Numbered from the stretch's first letter, positions 1 through 9,085 are shown. The stretch: 59,231 bases of DNA from Rhizobium sophorae (GCF_013087515.1 NZ_JABFCN010000035.1:1-59231), one strand, 5' to 3'. The notes: generated by a model not told the origin, from the letters alone. A program made the numbers and translations.

Positions 1-47
1 CGCGATTACCCCATGTTTTGCGATAACGACATGCGCAAAACAAAGAC

Positions 48-91
48 CTAAAGCGCGAGCAGCAAATCTGAAAGATTGCGACGCGCCTTAG
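48..91. repeat. Palindromic intergenic element
   Basis: CTAAAGCGCG (48-57) is matched by CGCGCCTTAG (82-91), 9 of 10 complementary, with an inner stem around AATCT/AGATT. It looks like the short palindromic elements scattered through Rhizobium intergenic DNA. Its right arm supplies the TAA stop of the adjoining AraC-family gene, so it may also act as that gene's transcript end. Family identity is from memory. Confidence 0.5.
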
Positions 92-1017
92 CTGCGACGA
101 TAGTCGCTGGGGGAGACCCCAGCCTCCCGGCGAAAAATCTGAGCAAAATGGCTGGGGCTCGAATACCCCACGGACATGCCGATCTCGATGATACTGGCAC
201 TGGTTTCCTGCAGAAGTTGCTGGGCTTTGGCTATGCGTTGACGAATGAAATAATGGGATGGAGAAAGGCCGGTGGCCTTCTTGAAGAGGCGGCTGAAGTG
301 AAAAGCACTCATGCCGGCCGTTTGCGCCAGACGTGCGAGATCAAACGGCTCCTGAAGGTTGGCTTCCATGAATGCGATGGCCCGCCGTAGCTTTGCGCCC
401 GGGAGGGCATTTGACCGCCGTGCCTCCGCATCAAATGTTGCGTATTGCCGGATAAGATGAACGGCGAGCGCCTGTGCCAATCCCTGCACAAAGAGCCGAC
501 TTCCCTGCCCCTCGGCCGTCAGTTCAGCATGGATCAGCTCCAGCATGCTGGAAAGAGGTTGGTCGCGGCCGCCCGATATGTCGCGCAGGCGCATGGCGCT
601 GGCAGCTTTGCCGAGAACCGCTTCCGCCACCCGCTCAAACAACGGAACGGAGAGATAGAGATGCATCACCTGGAAAGGTTCGTCTCCCTCGGCACGCCAG
701 CGCATTTCATATGGCGTGGGCGACCGCGTCAGAAAAAAGTCTCCGACTCTGACTGTGTTGGCCTCCCACTCCCCACCCAGATCGCGTTCTTCCACGCATG
801 CCTGACCTGAGATCACCCAAACAACGAGAGGCTCGGCGACCGCCGGAACAAGAAAGGGGTGTTGCACCGTCAGGCGGGAAAACACCTGAACGAATATATC
901 CGTCCAGGCCGGTCCATCCCCGCTAACGAGTGTTCTGCCAGAAATATATGTTTCGAGGCCGGCAGGTGACGTTCGAAGCGGGACCGGCGATATTTCCTCT
1001 CGACTATCAACCGTCAT
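88..1017 (-). CDS. AraC-family transcriptional regulator
   Basis: A 309-residue DNA-binding activator. The first ~190 residues look like the cupin-type sensing domain of AraC regulators. The last ~100 residues hold two helix-turn-helix motifs: one around LARLAQTAGMSAFHFSRLFK, the second around IGMSVGYSSPSHFAQIFRR, followed by the family signature GVSPSDYRR at the C-terminus. I chose the ATG at 1017 because the open frame upstream (to 1110) has no family similarity. The effector is unknown. AraC regulators often control a neighbouring gene, but the next gene (ald) has its own Lrp regulator and the gene to the left lies outside the window. The stop codon lies inside a palindromic element. Confidence 0.9.
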   Translation of the reverse strand: MTVDSREEISPVPLRTSPAGLETYISGRTLVSGDGPAWTDIFVQVFSRLTVQHPFLVPAVAEPLVVWVISGQACVEERDLGGEWEANTVRVGDFFLTRSPTPYEMRWRAEGDEPFQVMHLYLSVPLFERVAEAVLGKAASAMRLRDISGGRDQPLSSMLELIHAELTAEGQGSRLFVQGLAQALAVHLIRQYATFDAEARRSNALPGAKLRRAIAFMEANLQEPFDLARLAQTAGMSAFHFSRLFKKATGLSPSHYFIRQRIAKAQQLLQETSASIIEIGMSVGYSSPSHFAQIFRREAGVSPSDYRRS

Positions 1018-1235
1018 TGCTGCTCCGTTTAGAGGCGACTGCCCATCAGCATGCGATAGACATTGATCGGTAGGACACAACTCGTCGCGCTGCGCGACAA
1101 GGAAAAGCATACCCCCAACGCCGCCGACGGTCGCGGTTCGATTACAGCTACGCCGTCATACAAAGAAGGCGGCATCCCCTCGGATACCGCCCTCCCGGCC
1201 AAAAAATAGCGCTGCATCACCTAGAGTAAGCTGGC

Positions 1236-2354
1236 TTACGCAACGTTCAGCACGCTTTCCGGCGCGAAAGCCTCGTAACCCAGTGCGCCGGCGACCGGCT
1301 TGCTGGTGATGCGGCCCTTGTGGACGTTGAGGCCGTTCCTCAGATGCTTATCTTCGGCGATGGCGCGCAGGCCGCGATCGGCAAGCGCCAGGCCATGAAC
1401 CAATGTGGCATTGTTCAGCGCGTGCGCCGAGGTGACCGGCACGGCGCCCGGCATGTTGGCAACGCAATAATGCACGACGCCGTCGACTTCATAGGTCGGA
1501 TCGGAATGGGTCGTCGCGTGCGAGGTCTCGAAGCAGCCGCCCTGGTCGATGGCGACGTCGACGATGACGGAGCCCTTCTTCATGCCGGACAGCATCTCGC
1601 GGGTAACGAGCTTCGGAGCGGCAGCGCCCGGGATCAGCACGGCGCCGATAATGAGATCGGCCGAGAAGACTTCCTCCTCCAGCGCCTGGATGCTGGAATA
1701 ACGCGTATGGATGCGGCCTGCGAAGATATCGTCGAGCTGGCGCAGGCGCGGCAGCGACTTGTCGAGGATGCTGACATCGGCGCCTAGGCCGGCGGCCATC
1801 CTGGCCGCATGCATGCCAACGACGCCGCCGCCGATGACCGCGACCTTGGCGGGCAGCACGCCGGGCACACCGCCGAGCAGGACGCCGAGGCCACCATTGG
1901 CCTTCTGTAGCGCGGTCGCTCCTGCCTGGATCGACAGGCGGCCAGCAACCTCCGACATCGGCGCCAGCAACGGCAGGCCACCGCGCTCGTCGGTCACCGT
2001 CTCATAGGCGATCGCAGTGACGCCGGAGGCGATGAGACCCTTGGTCTGTTCGGGATCCGGCGCCAGATGCAGATAGGTATAGAGAAGCTGGCCGTCACGG
2101 AGCTGCGCCCATTCGGCGGGCTGCGGCTCCTTCACCTTGACGATCATGTCGCACTTTTCGAAGATATCCTTGGCGGAGGCGGCGATCTTGGCACCGGCCG
2201 CCGCATAGGCAGCATCATCAGCGCCGATACCGACGCCCGCCTTGGTCTCCACCCAGACCTCGTGGCCGTGGGCAACATATTCGCGCACCGAAGCCGGCGT
2301 CAGGCCGACGCGATATTCATGATTCTTGATTTCCTTCGGGCAACCGACACGCAT
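1236..2354 (-). CDS. ald: Alanine dehydrogenase
   Basis: Catalyses reversible NAD-dependent oxidative deamination of L-alanine to pyruvate and ammonium in the cytoplasm. The 372 residues match the usual family length. Visible features are the N-terminal signature GCPKEIKNHEYRVGLTP, the substrate-binding lysine in IVKVKEP, the catalytic histidine in TYLHLAPD, the Rossmann loop VIGGGVVGMHAARMA and the C-terminal NMPGAVPVTSAHALNNATL. I start at MRVGCPKE (2354) rather than five codons upstream because homologues begin M+(V/I)G.PKE. It is divergent from an Lrp/AsnC gene 155 bp away, the usual arrangement for ald and its activator. In rhizobia this enzyme takes part in alanine use and in alanine release by bacteroids. 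Confidence 0.97.
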   Translation of the reverse strand: MRVGCPKEIKNHEYRVGLTPASVREYVAHGHEVWVETKAGVGIGADDAAYAAAGAKIAASAKDIFEKCDMIVKVKEPQPAEWAQLRDGQLLYTYLHLAPDPEQTKGLIASGVTAIAYETVTDERGGLPLLAPMSEVAGRLSIQAGATALQKANGGLGVLLGGVPGVLPAKVAVIGGGVVGMHAARMAAGLGADVSILDKSLPRLRQLDDIFAGRIHTRYSSIQALEEEVFSADLIIGAVLIPGAAAPKLVTREMLSGMKKGSVIVDVAIDQGGCFETSHATTHSDPTYEVDGVVHYCVANMPGAVPVTSAHALNNATLVHGLALADRGLRAIAEDKHLRNGLNVHKGRITSKPVAGALGYEAFAPESVLNVA

Positions 2355-2490
2355 GCGCGTTCCTCTCATTTTATCTCCGCGTCGCGGATTTTTTCAGATG
2401 AGGAATCCAACCATCAAGGCAGTGAAATGTCCTTGCAAAGACGATTTGCGAAGACGCGATTTTTCGGCGATTATTGCGTTTCCTCTATCT

Positions 2491-2512
2491 TTCTTCGAAG
2501 GTTCTTCGAATG
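2491..2512 (+). promoter_or_regulatory. 11-bp tandem repeat spanning the regulator start codon
   Basis: TTCTTCGAAGG (2491-2501) is followed directly by TTCTTCGAATG (2502-2512), whose last bases are the ATG of the Lrp-type gene. The first copy's GAAGG serves as the ribosome-binding site. One helical turn of spacing would suit an autoregulatory protein bound to one DNA face, but this is inference. Confidence 0.3.
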
Positions 2513-2971
2513 GCCGATCTCGACACCATCGATCTTGCGATTCTTCGGGCATTGCAGGCAAACGCCCGCATCACCAATGCCGAGCTTGCCGAAAGGATCG
2601 GATTGTCGCCTTCGGCATGTTCGCGCCGGCTCGATATCCTGGAAAGAAGCGGCGTCATCGGCGGCTATCATGCGCGGCTTTCACACAAGGCGCTCGACTA
2701 CAAGATGATCGCCATCGTGCATATCTCGCTCTCCGGCCAGTTCGCCAAGACGCTGGCGGAATTCGAGGCAGCGGTGAAGCTCTGCCCGAACGTGCTCGTC
2801 TGTTACCTGATGTCGGGCGAATACGACTATATCCTCAGGGTCGCCGCCCGCGACCTCGAGGACTATGAGCGCATCCACCGCGACTGGCTGTCGGCCCTGC
2901 CCCACGTCGTCAAGATCAATTCGAGCTTCGCGCTCAGAGAGATCATCGACAAGCCGAATGTCGGCCTTTGA
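2510..2971 (+). CDS. Lrp/AsnC regulator, probable activator of ald
   Basis: A 153-residue regulator with an N-terminal winged helix (DLAILRALQANARITNAELA, then ERIGLSPSACSRRLDILE) and a C-terminal RAM/ACT-type ligand-binding domain (VLVCYLMSGEYDYILRV). Lrp-family proteins form dimers and octamers and sense amino acids. Divergent orientation next to ald strongly suggests it is the local alanine-responsive activator (AldR/AlaR type); I infer the ligand from position only. The ATG at 2510 is preferred over the upstream frame because homologues start with a short lead and then LD..D..IL..L. The DMT transporter follows 73 bp downstream on the same strand and may share its transcript. Confidence 0.92.
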   Translation: MADLDTIDLAILRALQANARITNAELAERIGLSPSACSRRLDILERSGVIGGYHARLSHKALDYKMIAIVHISLSGQFAKTLAEFEAAVKLCPNVLVCYLMSGEYDYILRVAARDLEDYERIHRDWLSALPHVVKINSSFALREIIDKPNVGL

Positions 2972-3044
2972 GGCCTTGCATCTTTGCCGAAAGCCTGCCC
3001 AGACTTTCGATGCGCGCAAGCGCTTCCCCACCCAATGGCAAATC

Positions 3045-3926
3045 ATGACATCGAAGACCCAAGGCTATATTTTCGCGCTGCTGGCGATCACCATTTTCTC
3101 CCTGCAGGATGCCATCTCGAAACATCTGGCGACGGCCTATCCGCCAATCTTCGTGACGATGATCCGCTACTGGGCCTTCGCGCTTTTCACGATCATCCTC
3201 GCTTCGAAGATGCGCGGCGGCATCAAGGCGACGGCCCGCACCAAACGCCCTCTCCTGCAGGTGACCCGCGGCGTGCTGCTTGCCGTCCAGGTGGTTCTGG
3301 CCATCACCTGCTTTGCGATGATCGGCCTTGCCCGTTCACAGGCGATCTTTTCCGCGACGCCGATCCTGATCGCGCTGCTGGCGATGCCGATCCTCGGCGA
3401 GCGGGTCGGCTGGCGGCGGTGGGCGGCGATCGGCGCCGGACTTTTCGGGGTGCTGCTGATCCTGAAGCCGGAAGGCGAACTTTTCGACGTGAAGCTGCTT
3501 CTCGCCGTCATTTCCTGCTTCAACTTCGCCTTCTACGTCATCGCCACCCGTCTGGTCAGCCGCGACGATTCGTCGATGACCAGCTTCTTCTATACAGGCG
3601 TCGTCGGCGGCGTCACGATGACGCTCATCGGACCGTTCTACTGGAGCTGGATGTCGCCGGGTGACTGGGGCTGGATGGCGCTCGTCTGCATCACCAGCAT
3701 TTCCAGCCATTATTTCCTAATCCGCGCCTATGATGTTCTCGATGCCGCCGCCGTCCAGCCGCTGACCTATCTGTCACTTGTCTACGCCTCGGTCATCGGC
3801 ATGGCGGTCTATGACGAAACGCTCAGTCTCAACACGATCATCGGCTCGATCATCGTGGTTGCCGCCGGCATTTTCACGGTCTGGCGCGAGCATGTGGTCG
3901 GAAGCAGGGCCACTGCCGCCAATTGA
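3045..3926 (+). CDS. DMT (EamA) family inner-membrane transporter
   Basis: A 293-residue integral membrane protein with about ten hydrophobic segments arranged as two EamA repeats (roughly residues 5-140 and 150-285). Typical family motifs are SLQDAISKHLATAYPP near the start and AVQPLTYLSLVYASVIGMAVYDE in the second repeat. It is likely an exporter of a metabolite or amino acid. Lying behind an alanine-linked Lrp gene, an amino-acid efflux role is plausible but unproven. The start at 3045 gives a correctly placed first membrane segment; the open frame upstream of it overlaps the lrp gene and is not protein-like. Confidence 0.88.
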   Translation: MTSKTQGYIFALLAITIFSLQDAISKHLATAYPPIFVTMIRYWAFALFTIILASKMRGGIKATARTKRPLLQVTRGVLLAVQVVLAITCFAMIGLARSQAIFSATPILIALLAMPILGERVGWRRWAAIGAGLFGVLLILKPEGELFDVKLLLAVISCFNFAFYVIATRLVSRDDSSMTSFFYTGVVGGVTMTLIGPFYWSWMSPGDWGWMALVCITSISSHYFLIRAYDVLDAAAVQPLTYLSLVYASVIGMAVYDETLSLNTIIGSIIVVAAGIFTVWREHVVGSRATAAN

Positions 3927-4010
3927 TGTTTCACTGCAATTTTAGCCAAGCCCCTAAAACCATTTCAATTTTCCGGCGCTATGCTCCCTCGCTATACCAA
4001 GGGAGACAGT

Positions 4011-4415
4011 ATGACCCGCAACTTGAAAATCACGGCCCGGAAGACTGATCGGAAAAACTGCCGCGTTTTCGGCCATGTCAAATACCTGAACAGCCAGGTG
4101 GATGCCCGCATCCTCGACCTATCGCTGACCGGTGCCGCCCTGGAGATGAAGGGGCCGCTCCATGCCGCTTCCGGCAGCAAGGTGCGCATCGAGGCCGAAA
4201 ACCTCGGGCTGCTCGAAGGCATCATCCGCTGGAAGCATAATGGCCGCGTCGGCATCCAGTTCGATGTGAATTCGAATGCGCGAGCGCAGATTTCGTCCTA
4301 TTTCCGCTTTTTCCATAAGGAGATGCGACCGGTGCTGGCGATACGCCAACTGGCCAAAGCCGGCGCCAATAGCGACCGGATGCCTCATTTGGCAACGTCG
4401 ACACTGAAATCGTAA
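4011..4415 (+). CDS. PilZ-domain protein
   Basis: A small cytoplasmic protein of 134 residues, essentially a single PilZ domain. The c-di-GMP-binding signature is intact: RKNCR near residue 14 (RxxxR) and DLSLTGAAL near residue 36 (DxSxxG). It could act as a c-di-GMP receptor. The window also encodes a GGDEF cyclase (10552-11823), though nothing links the two directly. AAGGGAGAC just upstream of the ATG at 4011 is a good ribosome-binding site and fixes the start. Its 3' end overlaps the convergent membrane-protein gene by 31 bp. Confidence 0.85.
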   Translation: MTRNLKITARKTDRKNCRVFGHVKYLNSQVDARILDLSLTGAALEMKGPLHAASGSKVRIEAENLGLLEGIIRWKHNGRVGIQFDVNSNARAQISSYFRFFHKEMRPVLAIRQLAKAGANSDRMPHLATSTLKS

Positions 4416-5107
4416 GGCTGCACGGCCTTGGCGCCGAATGAGCGGCTGAGATCGTTCCAGTAGCTGCGATTAACGTTGACGTCGAGGGTGACCGGGCCTT
4501 GCGTCTGCGGCAGCCTGGCGCCGAGGTCCCTGACGTCGACAGTGGCGGTATTGGCGTTGGCGCCAGACAGCAGGATCGTTTCCGTGCCGAGCGGCACGTT
4601 GACTGCGCCGGGCGCCTGGCCGTTGGGGAGCGGCTCGCTTGATATGATCTGGCCGTCTCCACCGAGGAACTTGATATCGCAGGTCTGGCATTCGCCCTGC
4701 GTCCAGCCAGGATTGACTTTCAACTCGACCCGCGGCGGCAGCGAGCGAGTGCCATCCTGAGCATAAGCGACGCCGACGATGCCGAACAGGCTGGCGGCCG
4801 GACTGACTTCGATCGGCCTCGGGTTGGCTGCACTACCCTGTGCGGCGGCCATGATGAGGGCCGGTGCGCCGATGCCAAGAAGAAGCGCCTTCTGCAACTG
4901 CTGTTCGCGATAGATCAGGGCGATCGCGCCGCCGATAATGAAGAAGACGACGATGGCGGCAAGCGCGCAGGCAACGGAGATCCAAGGGTTTGCCGTCGTC
5001 GTCAGCCATTTCTCCACATCGCCGCTGTAGAGCGCCTGCGCCTTGTCGACCAGACTGGGTGCGATGCCTCCGAAACCTCCGACCAAAGCGATAACGACCT
5101 TGTTCAT
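4385..5107 (-). CDS. Uncharacterised membrane-anchored protein
   Basis: 240 residues; I do not recognise the family. The N-terminal half has a weak hydrophobic start (VVIALVGGFGGIAPSL), a clear transmembrane helix near residues 45-67 (ISVACALAAIVVFFIIGG) and a third apolar stretch near 75-90. The C-terminal ~130 residues look like a soluble beta-rich domain, with a CQTC pair (ECQTCDIKFLGGDGQ) and alternating hydrophobic strands. Residues 110-120 (FGIVGVAYAQDG) resemble a signal-peptide cleavage region, which is odd mid-protein. AGATGGC before the ATG is a weak ribosome-binding site. Codon use is that of neighbouring real genes. It overlaps the convergent PilZ gene tail-to-tail. Confidence 0.6.
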   Translation of the reverse strand: MNKVVIALVGGFGGIAPSLVDKAQALYSGDVEKWLTTTANPWISVACALAAIVVFFIIGGAIALIYREQQLQKALLLGIGAPALIMAAAQGSAANPRPIEVSPAASLFGIVGVAYAQDGTRSLPPRVELKVNPGWTQGECQTCDIKFLGGDGQIISSEPLPNGQAPGAVNVPLGTETILLSGANANTATVDVRDLGARLPQTQGPVTLDVNVNRSYWNDLSRSFGAKAVQPYDFSVDVAK

Positions 5108-5285
5108 AATGCCATCTCCCCAATGGTTCCAGCTGTTGCCACTGTACCATAAATTGCATTTCACGACCATGCCGCTTTCCCGCTGGATTGTTTTGCCGTT
5201 CTGTCATTTTCACGGTGTACTCCTCGGCAAATCGTCCTAATTCTGACGGGCCGGACGATGCATGATCCCTATTAGGAGAATTTCC

Positions 5286-7274
5286 ATGTCTTCCATTTTC
5301 GATGTTGGCGCGATGAGCCGCCGTTCCCTGCTCGGCGGCCTTGCCGCCACTTCCGCCCTGGTGCTGCTGCACCCTTTCAGCGCGCGCGCCAGTGCCAACC
5401 AGGCCCATCTGAGGCTGATGGAAACGACCGACATTCACGTCAACGTCTTCCCCTATGACTATTATGCCGACAAGCCGAACGACACGATGGGCCTGTCGCG
5501 CACCGGGACGATCATCGACGCGATCCGCGCAGAGGCCGTCAACTCGCTGCTGATCGACAATGGCGACGTGCTGCAGGGCAATCCGATGGGCGACTATATG
5601 GCCTATCAGCACGGCATGAAGGACGGCGACGTCCATCCGGTGATCAAGGCGATGAACACGCTCGGCTATACGGTCGGCACGCTCGGCAATCACGAGTTCA
5701 ACTACGGCCTCGACTTCATGTTCAAGGTTCTATCAGGCGCAAACTTCCCCTTCGTCTGCGCCAACCTGACCAAGGGCCAGCTCGCCTCGGACCCGAGGCA
5801 GGACGATCTCTTCTTCAAGCCCTACATCATCGTCGAAAAGCAGATCAAGGATGGCGCCGGCAATGAGAGCCCCGTCAAGATCGGCTTCATCGGCTTCGTA
5901 CCGCCGCAGATCATGCTCTGGGACATCAAGAACCTCGAAGGCAAGGCGCAGACGCGCGACATCGTCGAGGCCGCCAAGGCCTGGGTTCCCGCCATGAAGG
6001 AAGCCGGCGCCGATATCGTCATTGCGCTCTCGCATTCCGGCATCGATGGCAGCGCACCGTCCGAAAAGATGGAGAACGCCTCGCTGCATCTCGCCGCCGT
6101 CGACGGGATCGACGCGATCTTCACCGGCCACCAGCATCTCGTCTTCCCCGGCCCGAAGAGCTGGGACGGTGTGGCCAATGCCGATCCGGTCAAGGGCACG
6201 CTGCACGGCAAGCCTGCCGTGATGGCCGGCTTCTGGGGCTCGCATCTCGGCCTGATCGACCTGCTGCTGGAAAAGGATGGCAACAGCTGGAAGATCGTCG
6301 ATTTCACGTCGGAAGCACGGCCGATCTATCACCGCGACGACAAGAAGAAAGTGGTCGCCGATTACGCCGACAAAAAGGAAGTGGTCGAGGCCGCCAAGGC
6401 TGAACACGAGGCAACGCTTGCCTATGTCCGCACCCCCGTCGGCAAGACGTCTGCGCCGCTTTACTCCTACTTCGCGCTGGTCGCCGACGACCCCTCGGTG
6501 CAGGTCGTCAGCCAAGCGCAGACCTGGTACATCAAGCAGATGCTGGCCGACACCGCATTCAAGGACCTGCCGGTTCTCTCGGCAGCAGCACCCTTCAAGG
6601 CCGGCGGCCGCGGCGGCGCCGACTATTATACCGATGTTCCGGCCGGCGATATCGCCATCAAGAACGTCGCCGACCTCTATCTCTACCCGAATACGGTGCA
6701 GGCTGTCGCTATTACCGGCGCCCAGGTGAAGAACTGGCTCGAAATGTCGGCCGGCATGTTCAATCACATCGAGGCGGGCTCAAAGGATGCGGCGCTGCTC
6801 AACAACGACTTCCCGTCCTACAACTTCGACGTGATCGATGGCGTCACCTACCAGATCGACCTGTCGCAGCCGCCGAAATATGATTCGTCTGGTAAGCCGA
6901 TCAATCCGGACGCCAACCGCATCCAGAACCTCGCCTTCAATGGCAAGCCGATCGATCCGGCTCAAAAGTTCGTCGTCGTCTCGAACAACTATCGCGCCGG
7001 CGGCGGCGGCAATTTCCCCGAGATCACCGCGGACAAGGTGATCTTCCAGGCGCCGGATACCAACCGCGACGTCATCGTCCGCTATGTCCATGATCAAGGC
7101 ACGATCAATCCGTCGGCCGACGCAAATTGGACCTTCAAGCCGCTCCCGGGCACGACCGCGACCTTCGAAAGCGGCCCGAAGGCGAAGCAGTTCCTCGCCG
7201 AGGTCAAGAGCGTCAAGATCGAGGATGCGGGCGAAGGCGCCGACGGTTTCTCGAAGTTCAGGCTGGTTCTTTAG
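5286..7274 (+). CDS. cpdB: 2',3'-cyclic-nucleotide 2'-phosphodiesterase/3'-nucleotidase
   Basis: A periplasmic bifunctional nucleotidase that hydrolyses 2',3'-cyclic nucleotides and then 3'-nucleotides, releasing nucleosides and phosphate. The 662 residues match CpdB. The N-terminal metallophosphoesterase domain shows all metal-ligand motifs: TTDIHVN, DNGDVLQGN, GNHEFNYGLDF, ALSHSGI and FTGHQHLVF. The C-terminal 5'-nucleotidase domain ends near NYRAGGGGNFPEI and the following strands. The export signal is Tat-like: SRRSLLGG near residue 11 followed by a hydrophobic stretch and a small-residue cleavage site (SARASA). AGGAG precedes the ATG at 5286. A hairpin between it and the convergent LysR gene may end both transcripts. 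Confidence 0.95.
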   Translation: MSSIFDVGAMSRRSLLGGLAATSALVLLHPFSARASANQAHLRLMETTDIHVNVFPYDYYADKPNDTMGLSRTGTIIDAIRAEAVNSLLIDNGDVLQGNPMGDYMAYQHGMKDGDVHPVIKAMNTLGYTVGTLGNHEFNYGLDFMFKVLSGANFPFVCANLTKGQLASDPRQDDLFFKPYIIVEKQIKDGAGNESPVKIGFIGFVPPQIMLWDIKNLEGKAQTRDIVEAAKAWVPAMKEAGADIVIALSHSGIDGSAPSEKMENASLHLAAVDGIDAIFTGHQHLVFPGPKSWDGVANADPVKGTLHGKPAVMAGFWGSHLGLIDLLLEKDGNSWKIVDFTSEARPIYHRDDKKKVVADYADKKEVVEAAKAEHEATLAYVRTPVGKTSAPLYSYFALVADDPSVQVVSQAQTWYIKQMLADTAFKDLPVLSAAAPFKAGGRGGADYYTDVPAGDIAIKNVADLYLYPNTVQAVAITGAQVKNWLEMSAGMFNHIEAGSKDAALLNNDFPSYNFDVIDGVTYQIDLSQPPKYDSSGKPINPDANRIQNLAFNGKPIDPAQKFVVVSNNYRAGGGGNFPEITADKVIFQAPDTNRDVIVRYVHDQGTINPSADANWTFKPLPGTTATFESGPKAKQFLAEVKSVKIEDAGEGADGFSKFRLVL

Positions 7275-7289
7275 GAAGACAGTATCAGC

Positions 7290-7312
7290 GAAGGCGCGGC
7301 ACCCGCGCCTTC
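7290..7312. terminator. Hairpin between convergent cpdB and lysR genes
   Basis: GAAGGCGCG (7290-7298) pairs perfectly with CGCGCCTTC (7304-7312) across a 5-base loop, in the 39-bp gap between two convergent genes. There is no strong T-run on either side, so it may act with Rho or as an mRNA end stabiliser. Confidence 0.5.
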
Positions 7313-7313
7313 A

Positions 7314-8282
7314 TCATTCGGCTGCGAGCGGCGTACCAGCTTCCTGGAGTTCCGCTATCTGAGCATGGAAATCGGCTTGGCTCGGGCAGGCGGAAAGCCG
7401 CGTGCGGAACGCGTCGATCATCCAGGTGGCGGCAGGTCCGGGCGGGTTGGCGAGCTGACGGACCGAATATATGGGATACTCCCCCTGTTCGTAGGCATCC
7501 AGATCGAGATGAACGAGCCTGCCGCTCGTCAGATCGTCATGAATCACGGAAGCCGGGAGGCCGCCCCAGCCAAGGCCGGCCGTGATGAGCTGGTGCTTCG
7601 TCGCAATATCGCTGACGCGCCACGTCTTGTAGGAGAGTACGTTGAAATCGCGCCCCTTCGTCCGTCCCGACGCATCGGTGACGACGAGCTGCACTTCCTC
7701 GCGCACGTCGCCGAGCGTCAGCGGCCGGCCGATTCCGGCAAGCGGGTGGTTATGCGCGGCAACCGGCAACATGAAGGAATGACCGATCCGGTCCGTGACG
7801 ATCGAATCGTCCTGCTTTAGAACTGCGCCACCGATCCCGATCGTCGCCTTGCCGCTGAGGACAAGATCCATGACCATTCCAAGCTCACCGACATTGAGGC
7901 TTAATGAAACGGATGGAAACATCTCGCGGAATTCGCGGAGGACGTCCACCAGGGCTCGCGAAGGCACCATGACACTGATGGCGACGGAAACCTCCGCTTC
8001 GAGTCCTTCCCTCAGGCTTTTAACGCGCGCCCGCATGACTTGCAGGTCGCCCAGAATGCGTCGCGCATCCTCAAGCATCGCCTTGCCCGCCTCCGTCAGC
8101 TTCGGCTGACGCGCGCCGGAACGCTCGAAAAGCGGCACTTCGAGCTGCGCCTCTAGATTGGCGATCGTATAGCTCACGACCGATTGTGCACGGTTCAGCG
8201 CCCGCGAAGCGGCCGAGAAGCTGCCGGTCTCGGCAACGGTCAGAAATACCTGCAATTGGTCCAGAGTGGGGTTTGGCAGCAT
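7314..8282 (-). CDS. LysR-family regulator, probable regulator of azoR
   Basis: A 322-residue LysR regulator. The N-terminal winged helix-turn-helix is clear (VFLTVAETGSFSAASRALNR, then AQSVVSYTIANLEAQLEVPL), followed by an effector-binding domain of the periplasmic-binding-protein type. It is divergent from the azoreductase gene with 138 bp between the start codons, the standard LysR target arrangement. A T-N11-A palindrome lies in that gap. Regulators of azoR-type genes usually respond to quinones or electrophiles; this is inferred from family behaviour. Confidence 0.9.
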   Translation of the reverse strand: MLPNPTLDQLQVFLTVAETGSFSAASRALNRAQSVVSYTIANLEAQLEVPLFERSGARQPKLTEAGKAMLEDARRILGDLQVMRARVKSLREGLEAEVSVAISVMVPSRALVDVLREFREMFPSVSLSLNVGELGMVMDLVLSGKATIGIGGAVLKQDDSIVTDRIGHSFMLPVAAHNHPLAGIGRPLTLGDVREEVQLVVTDASGRTKGRDFNVLSYKTWRVSDIATKHQLITAGLGWGGLPASVIHDDLTSGRLVHLDLDAYEQGEYPIYSVRQLANPPGPAATWMIDAFRTRLSACPSQADFHAQIAELQEAGTPLAAE

Positions 8283-8296
8283 CCTCTATCCATTCC

Positions 8297-8311
8297 ATCG
8301 ATAGTTTCGAT
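8297..8311. promoter_or_regulatory. LysR-box-like operator
   Basis: ATCGA (8297-8301), five bases, TCGAT (8307-8311) form an interrupted palindrome with a T-N11-A core. It lies 15-29 bp upstream of the LysR start codon and about 110 bp upstream of azoR. The position suits autoregulation and divergent activation. Confidence 0.5.
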
Positions 8312-8420
8312 CGACATTATCACCGTTTTTTCGATAGCAGGCCAGACCTATTTTCCTCATCGAACTGCGGCTCACCTCCCAGTAACGGGCCGTCAAATCC
8401 CATTCGAAAGGAAATGCACC

Positions 8421-9035
8421 ATGTCGTCCATCCTTCTTCTGACGTCCAGCCCGCGTGCCGAATCGCTCTCGACGCCGATCGCCGTCGATCTCGCTGAAAA
8501 GCTGAAGAGCCAGAATCCGGGCAGCGTCGTCGTTCGCCGCGACCTTGCCGCCAATCCGCTGCCGCATATCGATGACCTCTTCACCGGCGCTATTCGCAAG
8601 CCGGCCGACGCCCGCACCGCTGAGGAAACGGCAGCCGTCAAAACCTCCGACGAGCTTGTCAACGAGCTGCTCGCCGCCGACACGATCGTCATCAGCACCG
8701 GCCTCATCAATTTCAACATCTATTCGTCGCTGAAGACATGGATCGACAACGTCGCCCGCGCCGGCCTGACCTTCAAGTACACGGAAAGCGGCCCGGTTGG
8801 GCTGGCAACCGGCAAGAAGGTCTATGTGGTGCTGGCCTCGGGTGGCGTCTACTCGCAGGGCCCGGCCGCCGCCTTGAACCATGCCGTGCCGTACCTGAAG
8901 TCGGTTCTCGGTTTCCTCGGCATCAGCGACATCGAGACCATCTATGTCGAAGGCCTGGCCTTTGGTCCGGAAGCTGCCGAAAAGGCGATCGACGCCGCCA
9001 AGTCGCGCGTCCAGGAAATCGCGCTGGCCGCCTGA
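8421..9035 (+). CDS. azoR: FMN-dependent NADH-azoreductase / quinone reductase
   Basis: A 204-residue flavodoxin-fold enzyme that reduces quinones and azo compounds by two-electron transfer from NADH, protecting against electrophile stress. Visible are the FMN phosphate-binding start SSPRAESLS, the partner loop STGLINFNIYSSLKTWIDNV and the second FMN loop VVLASGGVYSQGPAAALNH. AGGAAA upstream sets the ATG at 8421. The gene faces away from a LysR gene that probably controls it, and it ends at a strong hairpin shared with the convergent TetR gene. Confidence 0.94.
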   Translation: MSSILLLTSSPRAESLSTPIAVDLAEKLKSQNPGSVVVRRDLAANPLPHIDDLFTGAIRKPADARTAEETAAVKTSDELVNELLAADTIVISTGLINFNIYSSLKTWIDNVARAGLTFKYTESGPVGLATGKKVYVVLASGGVYSQGPAAALNHAVPYLKSVLGFLGISDIETIYVEGLAFGPEAAEKAIDAAKSRVQEIALAA

Positions 9036-9058
9036 TCGGCTCCTAAACGCTTCACGCA

Positions 9059-9085
9059 ACGGCCGGCCCTTCGCCGGCCGTTTTT
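9059..9085 (+). terminator. Rho-independent terminator of azoR
   Basis: ACGGCCGGC (9059-9067), loop CCTTC, GCCGGCCGT (9073-9081), then TTTT. It is a classic stem and T-run 23 bp after the azoR stop, abutting the stop codon of the convergent TetR gene. Confidence 0.85.

Noticed and set aside
5733..6767. 344-residue minus-strand open frame inside cpdB
   Set aside because: Antisense shadow of a clear CpdB gene with all motifs on the other strand.
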